Of a DNA stretch of 40,871 bases, positions 1-9,050 are shown piece by piece. Positions within the stretch are counted from its first letter, which is position 1. Every line of letters begins with the position of its first letter. The stretch spans positions 1 to 40,871 of the forward strand of contig QFQD01000033.1 in assembly GCA_003241485.1 (NCBI GenBank). The letters are read 5' to 3'. The DNA is from Ancylobacter novellus. Lineage in GTDB: Bacteria; Pseudomonadota; Alphaproteobacteria; Rhizobiales; Xanthobacteraceae. The notes beneath the pieces were generated by a model. It had not been told where the DNA came from. It made no database searches and saw nothing but the letters and a program-made list of their open reading frames with translations. The translations under genes were made by a program, and so were the position numbers.

Positions 1-488
1 ACAATGCCGCGCTGGTCTTCAATCTGTCCGCCGACACCAGCTTTGCCGGGGCGATCTCCGGCACCGGCACGCTGGCGCAGATGGGCACGGGCACGCTGAT
101 CCTGACCGGCGCCAACACCTATGAGGGCGGCACCATCATCTCCGCCGGCACGCTGCAGATCGGCGATGGCGGCACCGCCGGCTCGATCCTCGGCAATGTG
201 ACCAACAATGCCGCGCTGGTGTTCAATCTCTCAGCCGACACCAGCTTTGCTGGGGCGATCTCGGGGACCGGCACGCTGGCGCAGATGGGCACGGGCACGC
301 TGATCCTCACCGGCGCCAACACCTATGAGGGCGGCACCACCATCTCCGCCGGCACCCTGCAGATCGGCGATGGCGGCACCGCCGGCTCGATCCTCGGCAA
401 CGTAACCAACAATGCCGCGCTGGTCTTCGATCTCTCCGCCGACACAACCTTTGCCGGGGCGATCTCGGGCACCGGCACGCTGGCGCAG
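1..488 (+). repeat. Tandem 204-bp in-frame repeats in the autotransporter passenger
   Basis: Two complete units (81-284 and 285-488) of 204 bp, encoding 68 residues each, follow a partial unit at 1-80. The two full units differ at only about a dozen bases. A diverged partial unit starts at 489. The array probably continues to the left of the window. Such near-identical in-frame units can change in number by slippage or recombination without breaking the frame. Confidence 0.9.
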
Positions 489-2615
489 ATGGGCACGGGC
501 ACGCTCACCCTCACCGGTGTCAACACCTATGAGGGCGGCACGACCATCGGCTCGGGCACGCTGCGGGTGCTGACGGCGCAGGCCCTGGGCACGGGCGGGC
601 TCACTATCGAGCGCGGCGCGACGCTGCGCGCCAGCGACAGCTTCACCTTCGGTGGCGGCGTGGTGCTCTCGACGGCGGTCACCTCGCCCTCGGCCGCGGC
701 GATCGAGGTGGATGCCAGCAAAACGCTGACGCTCTCCGGCGTGATATCCGGCGGCGGCGGCCTGGAGAAGACCGGCACCGGCACGCTGATCCTGACCGGC
801 AACAACAGCTTCACCGGCACCACCACCATCACGTCGGGCACGCTGCAGATCGGCAATGGCGGCACCACCGGCATGATCAGCGGCGACATCGTCAACAACG
901 CCAATCTGGTGTTCAATCGCTCGGATACCTACACCATCACCGGGGCGATCTCCGGCGACGGCACGCTGACCCTGAGCGGCGGCGGCACGGCCGTGTTCGC
1001 CTCCTCCTATACCGGCATGGTGGAGCTGACGAACACCAAGACCGTGCTCGCCCTCAACTCGACGACCGAGGCGAACTTCGTGGTGGATGCCGGCGGCGTG
1101 CTGGGTGGCACGGGGACGATCAGCGGGCTGACCGTCAACAGCGGCGGCGTGGTGGCGCCGGGCTATTCCCCCGGCACGCTCACCGTCAACGGTCCGGTCA
1201 CGTTCAACACCGGCGCGATCTACTCGGTCGACGTGACGCCCCAGGGCGCGCACGATCTGATCGTCGCCTCAGGCAATGTCACGCTCTCCTCGGGGGCGAG
1301 CGTCAACATGGTGGCGACGGCGGGCACCTATGATCGCCAGAGCACACTCACCATCCTGACCACATCTGGCACCGTGGCCGGCACATTCGGCTCCGTGAGC
1401 TCGAACTTCGCCTTCCTGCGGCCGACGCTGACCTACGACCTGCACAATGTCTATCTGAGCCTGGTCTATACCGGCGCCGAATTCGCCGCCTATGCCAACA
1501 CGCCGAACCAGGCGCAGGTCGCGGCGGCGGCGCAGACGCTGGGCGAAGGCAATGAGGTGTTCGAGTCTCTCCTCATGCTGTCCGACGACGCCGTGGCCCC
1601 GGCGCTGAACCAGCTCACCGGGGAAATCTATCCCTCGGTCAACACCGTCATCCAGCAGGAGAGCATCTTTCTGCGTGACGCGGTCGGCGCCCGGCTGCGG
1701 CAGGCGGATGCGGGCGCGGGCACCGGCGCCCTCACCTACGCTGCAAAGGCGGCCGGCCCGGCGACGGCGGTGCTCGGCCCCGAGTTCGCCCCCACCTTGT
1801 GGGCGCAGGGCTATGGTGCCTGGGGCGATGCCTTCGGCAACGGCAATGCGGCCACCATCTCCTCCTCGATCGGCGGCTTCCTCGGCGGTGTCGACGCGGC
1901 CATCGCCGACAATGTGCGCGCCGGCCTGGTGGCGGGCTACAGCCGCTCGACCTTCGATGTCGACGGCCGCAACTCCTCCGGCTCGATGGATAATGTCGAT
2001 CTGGGCGTCTATCTCGGCGCACAATTCGGCGCGCTCGGCCTGCGCGGGGGCGCCTCCTATAGCTGGCACGACATAGATGTGGAGCGCTCCGTCGCCTTCC
2101 CCGGCTTCGCCGCGCAGGAAAGCGCGAGCTACATGGTCGGCACCACGCAGATCTTCGGCGAAGCCGGCTACCGCATGGCCTTCGCCGGCTATGAGCTGGA
2201 GCCGTTCGCGGGTCTCGCCTATGTGCGCGTCTCCGGCGGGTCGGCCAGCGAGAGCTGGCTCGGGGCGGCGGGCCTCGCTGTCGATGTGGCCGGGCAGGAC
2301 ACGTTCTACTCCACGCTCGGCGCCAGGCTGGCGACCTCCTTCGAGGTGGGCGGCCGGACACTGACGCCGAGCGCCACGCTCGGCTGGCAGCACGCCTTCG
2401 GGGACACCGCCTCGACCGCCAACATGCGGTTCCTGACCGGCACCACGCCCTTCGAGATCCAGGGTGTGCCGATCGCTGAAGACACGCTGATCGTCGGCGC
2501 CGGTCTCGCCTATGGCCTGTCCGATGCCCTCACCCTCCGGGTGAACTATGACGGCCAGATCGCCAGGGAAGCGAGCCAGCACACCTTCACCGCCCAGTTC
2601 TCGCTGAGGTTCTGA
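1..2615 (+). CDS. Autotransporter, 3' part (passenger repeats plus beta-barrel); 5' end outside window
   Basis: The frame is open from base 3 and runs in from outside the window, so the start is missing. The N-terminal visible part consists of autotransporter-associated beta-strand repeats with motifs such as GTGTLILTGANTYEGGTT and GTLQIG, which are expected to stack as a surface-exposed beta-helix. From about base 1790 (motif LWAQGYGAWGD) to the end there are about 270 residues with alternating hydrophobic/aromatic strands, ending in FSLRF. A terminal Phe is the usual outer-membrane barrel signature. The protein should therefore be a type V secreted surface protein with its barrel in the outer membrane and the passenger outside. 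No adhesin or enzyme domain is visible in this part, so the function of the passenger cannot be named. It stands 123 bases before the ialB-like gene and is probably a separate transcription unit. Confidence 0.9.
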   Translation, partial: NAALVFNLSADTSFAGAISGTGTLAQMGTGTLILTGANTYEGGTIISAGTLQIGDGGTAGSILGNVTNNAALVFNLSADTSFAGAISGTGTLAQMGTGTLILTGANTYEGGTTISAGTLQIGDGGTAGSILGNVTNNAALVFDLSADTTFAGAISGTGTLAQMGTGTLTLTGVNTYEGGTTIGSGTLRVLTAQALGTGGLTIERGATLRASDSFTFGGGVVLSTAVTSPSAAAIEVDASKTLTLSGVISGGGGLEKTGTGTLILTGNNSFTGTTTITSGTLQIGNGGTTGMISGDIVNNANLVFNRSDTYTITGAISGDGTLTLSGGGTAVFASSYTGMVELTNTKTVLALNSTTEANFVVDAGGVLGGTGTISGLTVNSGGVVAPGYSPGTLTVNGPVTFNTGAIYSVDVTPQGAHDLIVASGNVTLSSGASVNMVATAGTYDRQSTLTILTTSGTVAGTFGSVSSNFAFLRPTLTYDLHNVYLSLVYTGAEFAAYANTPNQAQVAAAAQTLGEGNEVFESLLMLSDDAVAPALNQLTGEIYPSVNTVIQQESIFLRDAVGARLRQADAGAGTGALTYAAKAAGPATAVLGPEFAPTLWAQGYGAWGDAFGNGNAATISSSIGGFLGGVDAAIADNVRAGLVAGYSRSTFDVDGRNSSGSMDNVDLGVYLGAQFGALGLRGGASYSWHDIDVERSVAFPGFAAQESASYMVGTTQIFGEAGYRMAFAGYELEPFAGLAYVRVSGGSASESWLGAAGLAVDVAGQDTFYSTLGARLATSFEVGGRTLTPSATLGWQHAFGDTASTANMRFLTGTTPFEIQGVPIAEDTLIVGAGLAYGLSDALTLRVNYDGQIAREASQHTFTAQFSLRF

Positions 2616-2738
2616 CCGCATGCGCCGAACTGGCTCCGTGCGGAGCGCGGGCGCCCTCCTTTTTCCATCACATGCGTCCGGCGCGATCCTGCTGCGCCGG
2701 CGCCAGACACACCTCACCCGTTCAAGGAAAACAGAGAC

Positions 2739-3347
2739 ATGACTATGAGCTCGAAGCTGGTCGGCGCCGCCTTTCTGGCCGGACTGATATTTGCCGGCCC
2801 CGCGCAGGCTCAAGTGACCCCGGCCGCTCCGGCCCAGGCGGCGCAGCCTCGCCCGGCGGCGCCGGCCGCCACCCGTCCCGCCGCCCCGGCAGCGACCGCC
2901 GCCGATCCCTCGCAGCCGGCCGAGACCACTGCGACCTATCAGGACTGGCAGATGCGGTGCGTGACCTCGGACGAGAAGACCCGCGCCTGCGAAGTGCTCC
3001 AGAAGCTGCAAATTCAGGGGCAAGGGCTGGTGGCCACCATCGCGGTCGGCCGGGCCGACGCGAAATCGCCGATGATCCTCCTCATCCAGGTGCCGCAGGG
3101 TGTGTGGCTGCCTGCCGGGATGACGCTTCAGGTCGGCGAAAACGGCAAGGTGGTGGAGCTTGAATACAAGCGCTGCGCTCAGGTCTGCGCTGCCGAGGCC
3201 CAGCTCGACGCGGCCACCGTGCAGAGCATGAAGTCGTCGGCCGGGGCCGGCAGCTTCACCTTCCAGGACGGCGCCCAGCGTCCCGTCACCCTGCCGGTAT
3301 CGTTCAAGGGCTTCGCTCCCGCCCTCGACGCCAGCCTCAAGCCCTGA
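2739..3347 (+). CDS. Invasion-associated locus B (IalB) family exported protein
   Basis: A 202-residue protein with an N-terminal signal peptide (hydrophobic stretch about 8-20, cleavage probably after AQA at about 24) and a Pro/Ala-rich linker at about 26-65. The C-terminal domain has the IalB family layout: it starts at YQDWQMRC, continues with ACEVLQKL, and has a conserved Cys pair in the segment KRCAQVC. The family is widespread in alphaproteobacteria and is named after a Bartonella protein linked to erythrocyte invasion. In free-living species it is simply a periplasmic or envelope protein of unknown role. A second in-frame ATG lies at 2745, so the start is uncertain by two codons. The call is firm at family level; no specific role is claimed. 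Confidence 0.85.
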   Translation: MTMSSKLVGAAFLAGLIFAGPAQAQVTPAAPAQAAQPRPAAPAATRPAAPAATAADPSQPAETTATYQDWQMRCVTSDEKTRACEVLQKLQIQGQGLVATIAVGRADAKSPMILLIQVPQGVWLPAGMTLQVGENGKVVELEYKRCAQVCAAEAQLDAATVQSMKSSAGAGSFTFQDGAQRPVTLPVSFKGFAPALDASLKP

Positions 3348-3419
3348 TTTTCCACCCCTCGCGCCGCCGCGGCGAGCCTTTCGGCCGCGGCTGATGTCTT
3401 CTCCACGAAAGCTCGTTCA

Positions 3420-4172
3420 ATGTCTGCCAGCACTCCCGCACCCGGCCTTCCGCCCTTCTATGGTTCCCCCGCGCTGCTGCGCTTTCCCGATCACCGCCTG
3501 ATCGGCCTGCGCGACGGTGTCGACTACGGCTTCGCCCGGGCGGCGGCGGCGATTCCGCTGGTGACCAGCGAGTTCGTCCACGCCCAGCGCAGCTACCCCC
3601 TCGTCTTCTCGATCGAAGAGGGCGCCGCGCCGCTGGCCGTCACCGGACTCACGACCGGAGAGAACCTGTTCGTCAGCCCGGACGGCACCTGGAGCGCCGG
3701 CGACTATGTGCCGAGCTATGTGCGCCGCTACCCCTTCATCGGCATCACGCCCGGCGAAGGTGAGCCGATCCTGCTTGGGCTCGACCTTTCCGCCGCCCAG
3801 GTGAGCACGGACACGACCCGCGATGCCGCCCGCCCGCTCTTCGCGGAGGACGGCACCCCGACCGAGGCCGCCAAGGCCGCCATCGCCTTCTGCGAGGCCT
3901 ATGCCATCGAGCATGAGCGCGCGCGGGAATTCGGCGCGGCGCTCGAAGCCGCCAATCTGCTCACCGCCCGCGAGGCCCGCGTCACCCTGCCCGATGGGAC
4001 GGAGAAGCTGATCCAGGGCTTCCGCCTGGTGGACGAGGCGGCGTTCCGCGCGCTCTCCGGCGCGACGCTGGAAACCTTCCACGCCAAGGGCTGGAGCGAC
4101 CTCGTCGTCCTCCACCTCGCCTCGCAGCACGCCTGGCGCGCCCTGGTCGGCCGCGCCTTCCCGGCCAACTGA
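3420..4172 (+). CDS. SapC family protein
   Basis: A 250-residue protein without signal peptide or membrane segment. The features typical of the SapC family are visible: IPLVTSEF followed by YPLVF near residues 45-63, SYVRRYPF near 100, LFAEDG near 140, and a long acidic helical region leading to LIQGFRLVDE. The family is named after a gene in the Campylobacter fetus S-layer secretion cluster, but most alphaproteobacterial members stand alone and have no established function. It follows the IalB-like gene after 72 bases on the same strand and could be cotranscribed with it. The ATG at 3420 is the first in frame and gives the usual family N-terminus. Confidence 0.8.
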   Translation: MSASTPAPGLPPFYGSPALLRFPDHRLIGLRDGVDYGFARAAAAIPLVTSEFVHAQRSYPLVFSIEEGAAPLAVTGLTTGENLFVSPDGTWSAGDYVPSYVRRYPFIGITPGEGEPILLGLDLSAAQVSTDTTRDAARPLFAEDGTPTEAAKAAIAFCEAYAIEHERAREFGAALEAANLLTAREARVTLPDGTEKLIQGFRLVDEAAFRALSGATLETFHAKGWSDLVVLHLASQHAWRALVGRAFPAN

Positions 4173-4461
4173 CGTCCGCGCTGGTCGGCGCGCTCTGTCC
4201 GCCGCCAGCGCTCTTTCCGCAACGTCGGACGAGGCGAAGGAACCGCGTCGCGAGGCGCGGGCCCTGATCTGCGCGCTTATTCACACATCTTTGGCGCCAT
4301 CGGGCAGCGGCGAGCGACAAAGGGACGGCTGCCGCGCATTTTCAACACCGTTCCGTGCTTCAATGCGAACCACGCCGCGCCGAACGCGCGGCCTCACCCC
4401 ACGAACATCGACGAGACGCCCGGTTTACGCGCGATCGAGGTGCGTAGAAACGGAGATGCAG

Positions 4462-5493
4462 ATGTTGATGGCAGGTGAAAGCGCGCTCGCCAAGGCCGAT
4501 GCGAGAAGCTGGGCGCGCCGGCTGAACGACTACCGCCAGCCCGATCCGCGCCGCAGCGTCCGCGAACTTCTCATAACCGCCGTGCCCTTTGCCCTTGCCT
4601 GGGCCGCGATGCTCGCCGCGCTCAAGCTGGACCAGTTCTGGCTCTACGCCCTCCTCATCCTCCCGGCGGCGGGGCTGCTGGTGCGCCTGTTCATGATCCA
4701 GCACGACTGCGGTCACGGCTCGTTCTTCGGCAACCGGACCGGCAATGACTGGACCGGCCGGGTGATCGGCGTGCTGACGATGACGCCCTACGATCATTGG
4801 CGGCGCGCCCATGCGATCCACCACGCCAGCGCCGGCAATCTCGACCGCCGCGGCATTGGCGACATCGATACGCTGACAGTGGATGAATACCTCGCCCGCT
4901 CCCGTTGGGGGCGGCTGCGCTATCGGCTCTACCGGCATCCGCTGGTCATGTTCGGTATCGGCCCGATCTATGTCTTCCTGCTGGAAAGCCGCCTGCCCAT
5001 CGGCTTCGCCCGCAAGGGCTGGACGCCCTGGATCAGCACGATGACGACCAATCTCGGCATCACGCTCGCCGCCGGCCTGCTGATGTGGGCCTTCGGCATT
5101 GGGCCGTTCCTGCTGGTGCACCTGCCGATTGTCATATTGGGCGCGGCTGCCGGTGTCTGGCTGTTCTATGTCCAGCACCAGTTCGAGGGCACGCACTGGG
5201 ACAGCAATGAGAGCTGGGAGTTCCACGAGGCGGCGCTGCACGGCTCCTCGCATTACGACCTGCCAGCCGTGCTGCGCTGGTTCAGCGCCAATATCGGCAT
5301 GCACCATGTGCATCATCTGTGCGCCCGCATTCCCTATTACCGCCTGCCCGAAGTTCTGCGCGACCATCCGGAACTGCGCGATGTCGGGCGCCTGACCCTT
5401 TGGGAGAGCTTCGGCTGTGTGCGGCTGACCCTGTGGGACGACCGACAGCGGCAGCTGATCTCCTTCCGGGAGATGCGCGCGCTCTACCAATAG
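4462..5493 (+). CDS. Membrane fatty acid desaturase (di-iron, histidine-box type)
   Basis: A 343-residue integral membrane enzyme expected to insert a double bond into acyl chains of membrane lipids using O2 and an electron donor. The three histidine boxes that bind the di-iron centre are present: HDCGH at 81-85, HAIHH at 117-121 and HHVHH at 281-285. Hydrophobic segments lie at about 36-54, 58-79, 158-174 and 195-238. The segment HHLCARIPYYRLPEVL after the third box is typical of acyl-lipid desaturases. The frame is open further upstream, but GGAG at 4452-4455 lies six bases before the ATG at 4462, which decides this start over the ATG at 4456. Regiospecificity cannot be read from the sequence. 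It is preceded by 289 bases in which I see no gene, terminator or clear promoter. Confidence 0.85.
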   Translation: MLMAGESALAKADARSWARRLNDYRQPDPRRSVRELLITAVPFALAWAAMLAALKLDQFWLYALLILPAAGLLVRLFMIQHDCGHGSFFGNRTGNDWTGRVIGVLTMTPYDHWRRAHAIHHASAGNLDRRGIGDIDTLTVDEYLARSRWGRLRYRLYRHPLVMFGIGPIYVFLLESRLPIGFARKGWTPWISTMTTNLGITLAAGLLMWAFGIGPFLLVHLPIVILGAAAGVWLFYVQHQFEGTHWDSNESWEFHEAALHGSSHYDLPAVLRWFSANIGMHHVHHLCARIPYYRLPEVLRDHPELRDVGRLTLWESFGCVRLTLWDDRQRQLISFREMRALYQ

Positions 5494-5582
5494 CCGCCCC
5501 GGCAGCGGGCAGACGGTGGCATGGTGCGGCTCGCCGGGCGCGGTCCGGCACGATATTCTTCGCACTGAGACCGGGGGATTTC

Positions 5583-6494
5583 ATGCCGCGCGCGACGAGC
5601 ACCAGAGGAACGACGACGCCCGCGCCTGGCAACGAGGCGCCCGTTGACCTGCCACATGGCGACGGGCCGACCGTGGCCGCGCTGCTGGAATCGCGCCGGC
5701 AGCAGACCATCAATCCCGCCGAAACCGCACGGTCCGGATGGCGCCGGGGCCTGCGCGAGCTCTATGCGGGGACGGACCGGCGGGCGACCCGCTTCCAATG
5801 GGCGGTTGCCAGCATCGACCTTGTCATCGTCGGCTTCTTCATTCTGGGCCCGGTGCTTCAGCAATGGCGGGGTTATCTGTGGATCGACTATGCCGTCGCC
5901 CTGCTGCTTGCCGCCGACCTCTCGGCGAGGGCGATCTCATCGGTCCATCTCGGGCGCTGGCTTAGCCAGCCAGTGGTCTGGGTCGATCTGGTCGTCCTCG
6001 CTACGCTGCTCGCGCCGCTGTGGCTGGCAAATCTGGGCTTCCTGCGGATCCTGCGGCTGTGGTCGATGTCGCAGAAGGACATTTTCTGGCGCGCGCTTCG
6101 CCGACGCGGCTATGGCGAGTGGGAGGATGTCGGCCGCGCCGGCATCAACCTCGTCACCTGCCTGTTCGTCATTACCGGCTTCATCTACACGGTCTTCGCC
6201 AGGCCGGGCTCAGGTATCGAGGGGTGGATCGACGCGCTCTACTTCACCGTCGCCACCATCACGACCACGGGTTTCGGCGACATCACCCTCCCTGGCCCAG
6301 CCGGCAAGCTGACCGCGATCGTCACGATGATCGTTGGGATATCGCTTTTTGTGCGGCTCGCCCAGGCGCTGTTCCGCCCCTACAAGGTCTCGTTCCGTTG
6401 CCCGACCTGCGCGCTGATGCGCCATGAACCCGATGCGGTGCATTGCAAGGCGTGCGGGCAGCTGCTCACCATTCCCGACACTGGCGGAGAATGA
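5583..6494 (+). CDS. Six-TM potassium-channel-like protein with C-terminal zinc ribbon
   Basis: A 303-residue protein. Residues about 70-165 form several hydrophobic segments including a positively spaced S4-like helix (FLRILRLWSM at 153-162). Residues 185-205 and 243-263 are the helices around a pore loop with the filter TTTGFGDI at 227-234, a K+-channel-type signature in which GFG replaces GYG. After the last helix there is a short cytosolic tail with two CxxC knuckles (C273/C276 and C288/C291), likely a zinc ribbon. The ribbon could act as a gating or assembly domain; that is inference. The ATG at 5583 is preceded by a GGGGGA stretch, which favours it over upstream in-frame starts that overlap the desaturase gene. 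The N-terminal 60 residues are low-complexity and probably cytosolic. Confidence 0.8.
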   Translation: MPRATSTRGTTTPAPGNEAPVDLPHGDGPTVAALLESRRQQTINPAETARSGWRRGLRELYAGTDRRATRFQWAVASIDLVIVGFFILGPVLQQWRGYLWIDYAVALLLAADLSARAISSVHLGRWLSQPVVWVDLVVLATLLAPLWLANLGFLRILRLWSMSQKDIFWRALRRRGYGEWEDVGRAGINLVTCLFVITGFIYTVFARPGSGIEGWIDALYFTVATITTTGFGDITLPGPAGKLTAIVTMIVGISLFVRLAQALFRPYKVSFRCPTCALMRHEPDAVHCKACGQLLTIPDTGGE

Positions 6495-6545
6495 GCGCGC
6501 GGCTCCTCGACCAGTCAGGCGACAATCAAATCCGTCAATGCCGGC

Positions 6546-6667
6546 ATGCCGCTCGGCTGGCTCGGTCGACCGGACGAGTTGCCAACGCGACGGTGCCGCT
6601 GGCCTCGGACGCGGCGAGTTTGACAACCGGCACGCTGGTACCCGTGGATGGCGGGACGTCGGCTTAG
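6546..6667 (+). pseudogene. Remnant of a short-chain dehydrogenase/reductase (C-terminus, frameshifted)
   Basis: Bases 6546-6578 encode MPLGWLGRPDE, the usual segment before the last helix of many SDR enzymes. From 6578 the homology continues in another frame as VANATVPLASDAA and then TGTLVPVDGGTSA, the classical SDR C-terminus, ending at a stop by 6667. One missing base at the GAG-GTT junction (about 6578) explains the frame change. No Rossmann-fold part or catalytic YxxxK is found upstream, so only a tail of the gene survives. It lies between the channel gene and the glutamine-synthetase-like gene. Confidence 0.7.
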
Positions 6668-6706
6668 TAAGACTGTGTCAACGGGAACGCAGGAATACAG
6701 GCCACG

Positions 6707-8110
6707 ATGCCAGAGAAAGACATGACGCACACCTCGCCCTCCGGGGCCTGCCTCGACGAGGCGCAGCAATTTCTTGCCGCCCACCCCGACGTGCCGGCCA
6801 TCGATATCGTCATGACCGATTGCCACGGCATCGGCCGGGGCAAGATCATCCGCCGCCACGAGCTTGAGGCGCTGTATCGGTCCGGGCGTCCGATTCCCAC
6901 GAACATCTTCGCGCAGGACGTGACCGGCCGCGATGTGGAGGCCACGGGCCTCATTCTGGAAGATGGCGGCGCCGATCAGCGCTGCTGGCCGATACCGGGA
7001 ACACTCGCTCTGCAGCCGCACGTCAATCGGGGGCAGGTACTCGTCAGCATGTTCACCGATGCCGGCATGCCGACCGATGTGGAACCCCGCCCGGTTCTGC
7101 TGCGGCAGATCGAGTGGGCGCGGCAGGCCGGCTTCACGCCCATGGGGGCGTTCGAGCTGGAATTCTATCTGGTGGATCCGCAGCCGGACGCGCAGGGGCG
7201 CTATGGGCCGGCTCGCTACCCGCTGACCGGCAGACGCCCAATCGGCCCGAATGCGCTCTCGGTCGACGAACTCGACGAGGTATCTCCCCTGTTCGACGCG
7301 ATCTATGAAGGCGCCGCCAAACTTGGCCTGACCCTGGAATCGTTGATCTCGGAATATGGCGTCGGCCAGTTCGAGCTGACCATTCGCTACCGCGACCTCG
7401 CTCGGGCGGCAGACGACGTCATTGTCGCCAAGCGGCTGATCCGCTCCGTTGCACGGCGCTTCGGGGTGGAAGCGACATTCATGCCCAAACCCTTCGGCGA
7501 TCAGTCGGGTTCGGGCATGCATCTGCATCTGTCGCTGGCGGACAGCGCGGGCGCCAATCTCTTCGCCGATCAGCCTGACGGCTCTCTCAGCCCGCTGATG
7601 CTGAACGCAATCGGCGGCGTGCGGGCGACATTGGGGGAGACGATGCTGATCCTCGCCCCCTTCCTCAACTCCTGGCGGCGCTTCGCCTCCGCTGTCTACT
7701 CGCCGGCCTCCGACAGCTGGGGCGTCGACAACAGGACCGTCGCCCTGCGCATTCCCGGCGCGCCCGGCGTCGGCGGCGCCACCCGGCACTTCGAGCACCG
7801 CGTCGCCGGCGTCGACGCCAATCCGTATTTCGTCGCGGCGGTAACGCTTGGCGCCGCCCTCGACGGCATCCGCGATCACCGCGATCCCGGCCCGCCGACC
7901 CCTGCCGGCGGCCATGCCGAAGGGCGCGGGCAAAGCCTGCCGCGGAGCTGGCTCGACGCGATTGATCGCTGCGAGCACTCCGCCTTCGTCAGGGAGATAC
8001 TCGGCGCGCGGCTGCATCACGCCTTCCTCGCCATCAAGCGCGCGGAATATGAGCAACTCGCCGCGCAGGCGACCGCCGTGGAATGGGATCACTATGGCTT
8101 CATCATCTAA
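6707..8110 (+). CDS. Glutamine synthetase family protein (gamma-glutamyl amide/polyamine ligase type)
   Basis: A 467-residue member of the glutamine synthetase superfamily. The N-terminal beta-grasp domain contains DIVMTDCHGIGRG. The catalytic domain starts near GAFELEFYLVD and shows the metal/nucleotide-binding segments GVGQFELTIRY, MPKPFGDQSGSGMHLHLS and the Arg-rich RIPG...HFEHRVAGVDANPY block. The pattern resembles PuuA-like gamma-glutamylpolyamine or gamma-glutamylamide ligases, which couple glutamate to an amine with ATP, rather than the housekeeping GlnA with its adenylylation-site tail. It overlaps the dehydrogenase gene downstream by 17 bases and is part of a tight three-gene operon. 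A second in-frame ATG at 6722 is possible. The amine substrate is unknown. Confidence 0.8.
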   Translation: MPEKDMTHTSPSGACLDEAQQFLAAHPDVPAIDIVMTDCHGIGRGKIIRRHELEALYRSGRPIPTNIFAQDVTGRDVEATGLILEDGGADQRCWPIPGTLALQPHVNRGQVLVSMFTDAGMPTDVEPRPVLLRQIEWARQAGFTPMGAFELEFYLVDPQPDAQGRYGPARYPLTGRRPIGPNALSVDELDEVSPLFDAIYEGAAKLGLTLESLISEYGVGQFELTIRYRDLARAADDVIVAKRLIRSVARRFGVEATFMPKPFGDQSGSGMHLHLSLADSAGANLFADQPDGSLSPLMLNAIGGVRATLGETMLILAPFLNSWRRFASAVYSPASDSWGVDNRTVALRIPGAPGVGGATRHFEHRVAGVDANPYFVAAVTLGAALDGIRDHRDPGPPTPAGGHAEGRGQSLPRSWLDAIDRCEHSAFVREILGARLHHAFLAIKRAEYEQLAAQATAVEWDHYGFII

Positions 8111-9050
8111 CCCGCCATTCGGGCGCGGCGGCGAGCCGGGCCCGGCCCGTCCGCTCGTGGCCATTCTTGGCTGCGGGCTGATCGGGCAGAGCTGGGCAGC
8201 CCTGTTCCTTCATCACGGTCTGGATGTTGCCGCCTGGGACCCCGACAGCTCGGCCGTGGCCGCCATGCCGGAGCGCCTCGTGCCACTGATGGCTCAATTG
8301 CGTGAGCTGGGCGACGCGCAGCCGGGCACGTTCCAGCCGGCGCATTCACTCGCCGACGCGGTGCGCGCGGCTTCCTGGGTTCAGGAGAATGCCCCGGAAA
8401 AGGTGCCGGTGAAGGCGGCGCTCTATGCGGAAATCGAGGCGACGGCGCCGCCGGGGGCCATCATCGCCAGCAGCACCTCGTCGCTGACCTGGAGCGAACT
8501 CTCCGCCGGCATGGCCGACCCGGCGCGACTGGTCACGGCGCACCCGTTCAATCCGCCGCACCTCATGCCCCTCGTCGAGATTTACGCCGCCGACGATGCG
8601 GTGCGCGCGCGGGCGGTGGCGTTCTATGAGGCCCTCGGACGCAAGACCGTCACTCTGCGCAAGGATGCGACGGGCCATATCGCCAACCGGCTGGCCTCCG
8701 CGCTGTGGCGCGAGGCCGTGCACATTGTGGCGGAAGGCATTGCCGATGTGCCGGAGGTGGATGCGGCGCTGGTTCACGGCCCCGGCCTGCGCTGGTCCAT
8801 CATCGGCGCCCATATGGCCTATCACCTCGGAGGAGGTCCCGGCGGGCTGCGCCACTATCTCGACCATCTCGGGCCCAGTCAGGAACGGCGCTGGTCGACA
8901 TTGGGGACGCCGCGCCTCACCGCCGAGGTGCAGGCGATGCTCGTCGAAGGGATTGAGCGTGAAGCCGATGGCCGCTCGATCGGCGAACTGGAGGCGGAGC
9001 GCGACCGGGCGCTCATCCATGCCCTGCGTGCGCGTCAGGAGGCCCCATGA
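8094..9050 (+). CDS. 3-hydroxyacyl-CoA dehydrogenase family NAD-dependent dehydrogenase
   Basis: A 318-residue protein of the 3HAD family. The Rossmann motif GCGLIG lies at residues 26-31. The segment AHPFNPPH carries the catalytic-type His, and ATGHIANRLASALWREA starts the C-terminal helical dimerisation domain. The C-terminal part (GPGLRWSIIGAHMAYHLGGG) resembles L-carnitine dehydrogenase and lambda-crystallin/L-gulonate dehydrogenase-like proteins, so the substrate may be a small hydroxy acid rather than an acyl-CoA. The ATG at 8094 lies inside the end of the glutamine-synthetase-like gene (17-base overlap) and gives a normal length. The stop overlaps the next start as ATGA. This strict coupling suggests the three products work in one pathway. 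Confidence 0.8.
   Translation: MASSSNPPFGRGGEPGPARPLVAILGCGLIGQSWAALFLHHGLDVAAWDPDSSAVAAMPERLVPLMAQLRELGDAQPGTFQPAHSLADAVRAASWVQENAPEKVPVKAALYAEIEATAPPGAIIASSTSSLTWSELSAGMADPARLVTAHPFNPPHLMPLVEIYAADDAVRARAVAFYEALGRKTVTLRKDATGHIANRLASALWREAVHIVAEGIADVPEVDAALVHGPGLRWSIIGAHMAYHLGGGPGGLRHYLDHLGPSQERRWSTLGTPRLTAEVQAMLVEGIEREADGRSIGELEAERDRALIHALRARQEAP

Noticed and set aside
1269..3023. Long minus-strand open frame (584 codons) opposite the autotransporter
   Set aside because: It is a mirror of high-GC third-position bias in the repeat-rich gene; it runs across the gap into the next gene and shows no recognisable domain.
4291..4461. Longer N-terminus for the desaturase from the open upstream frame
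   Set aside because: The added residues are Arg/Thr-rich without family similarity, and the ribosome site GGAG fits the ATG at 4462.
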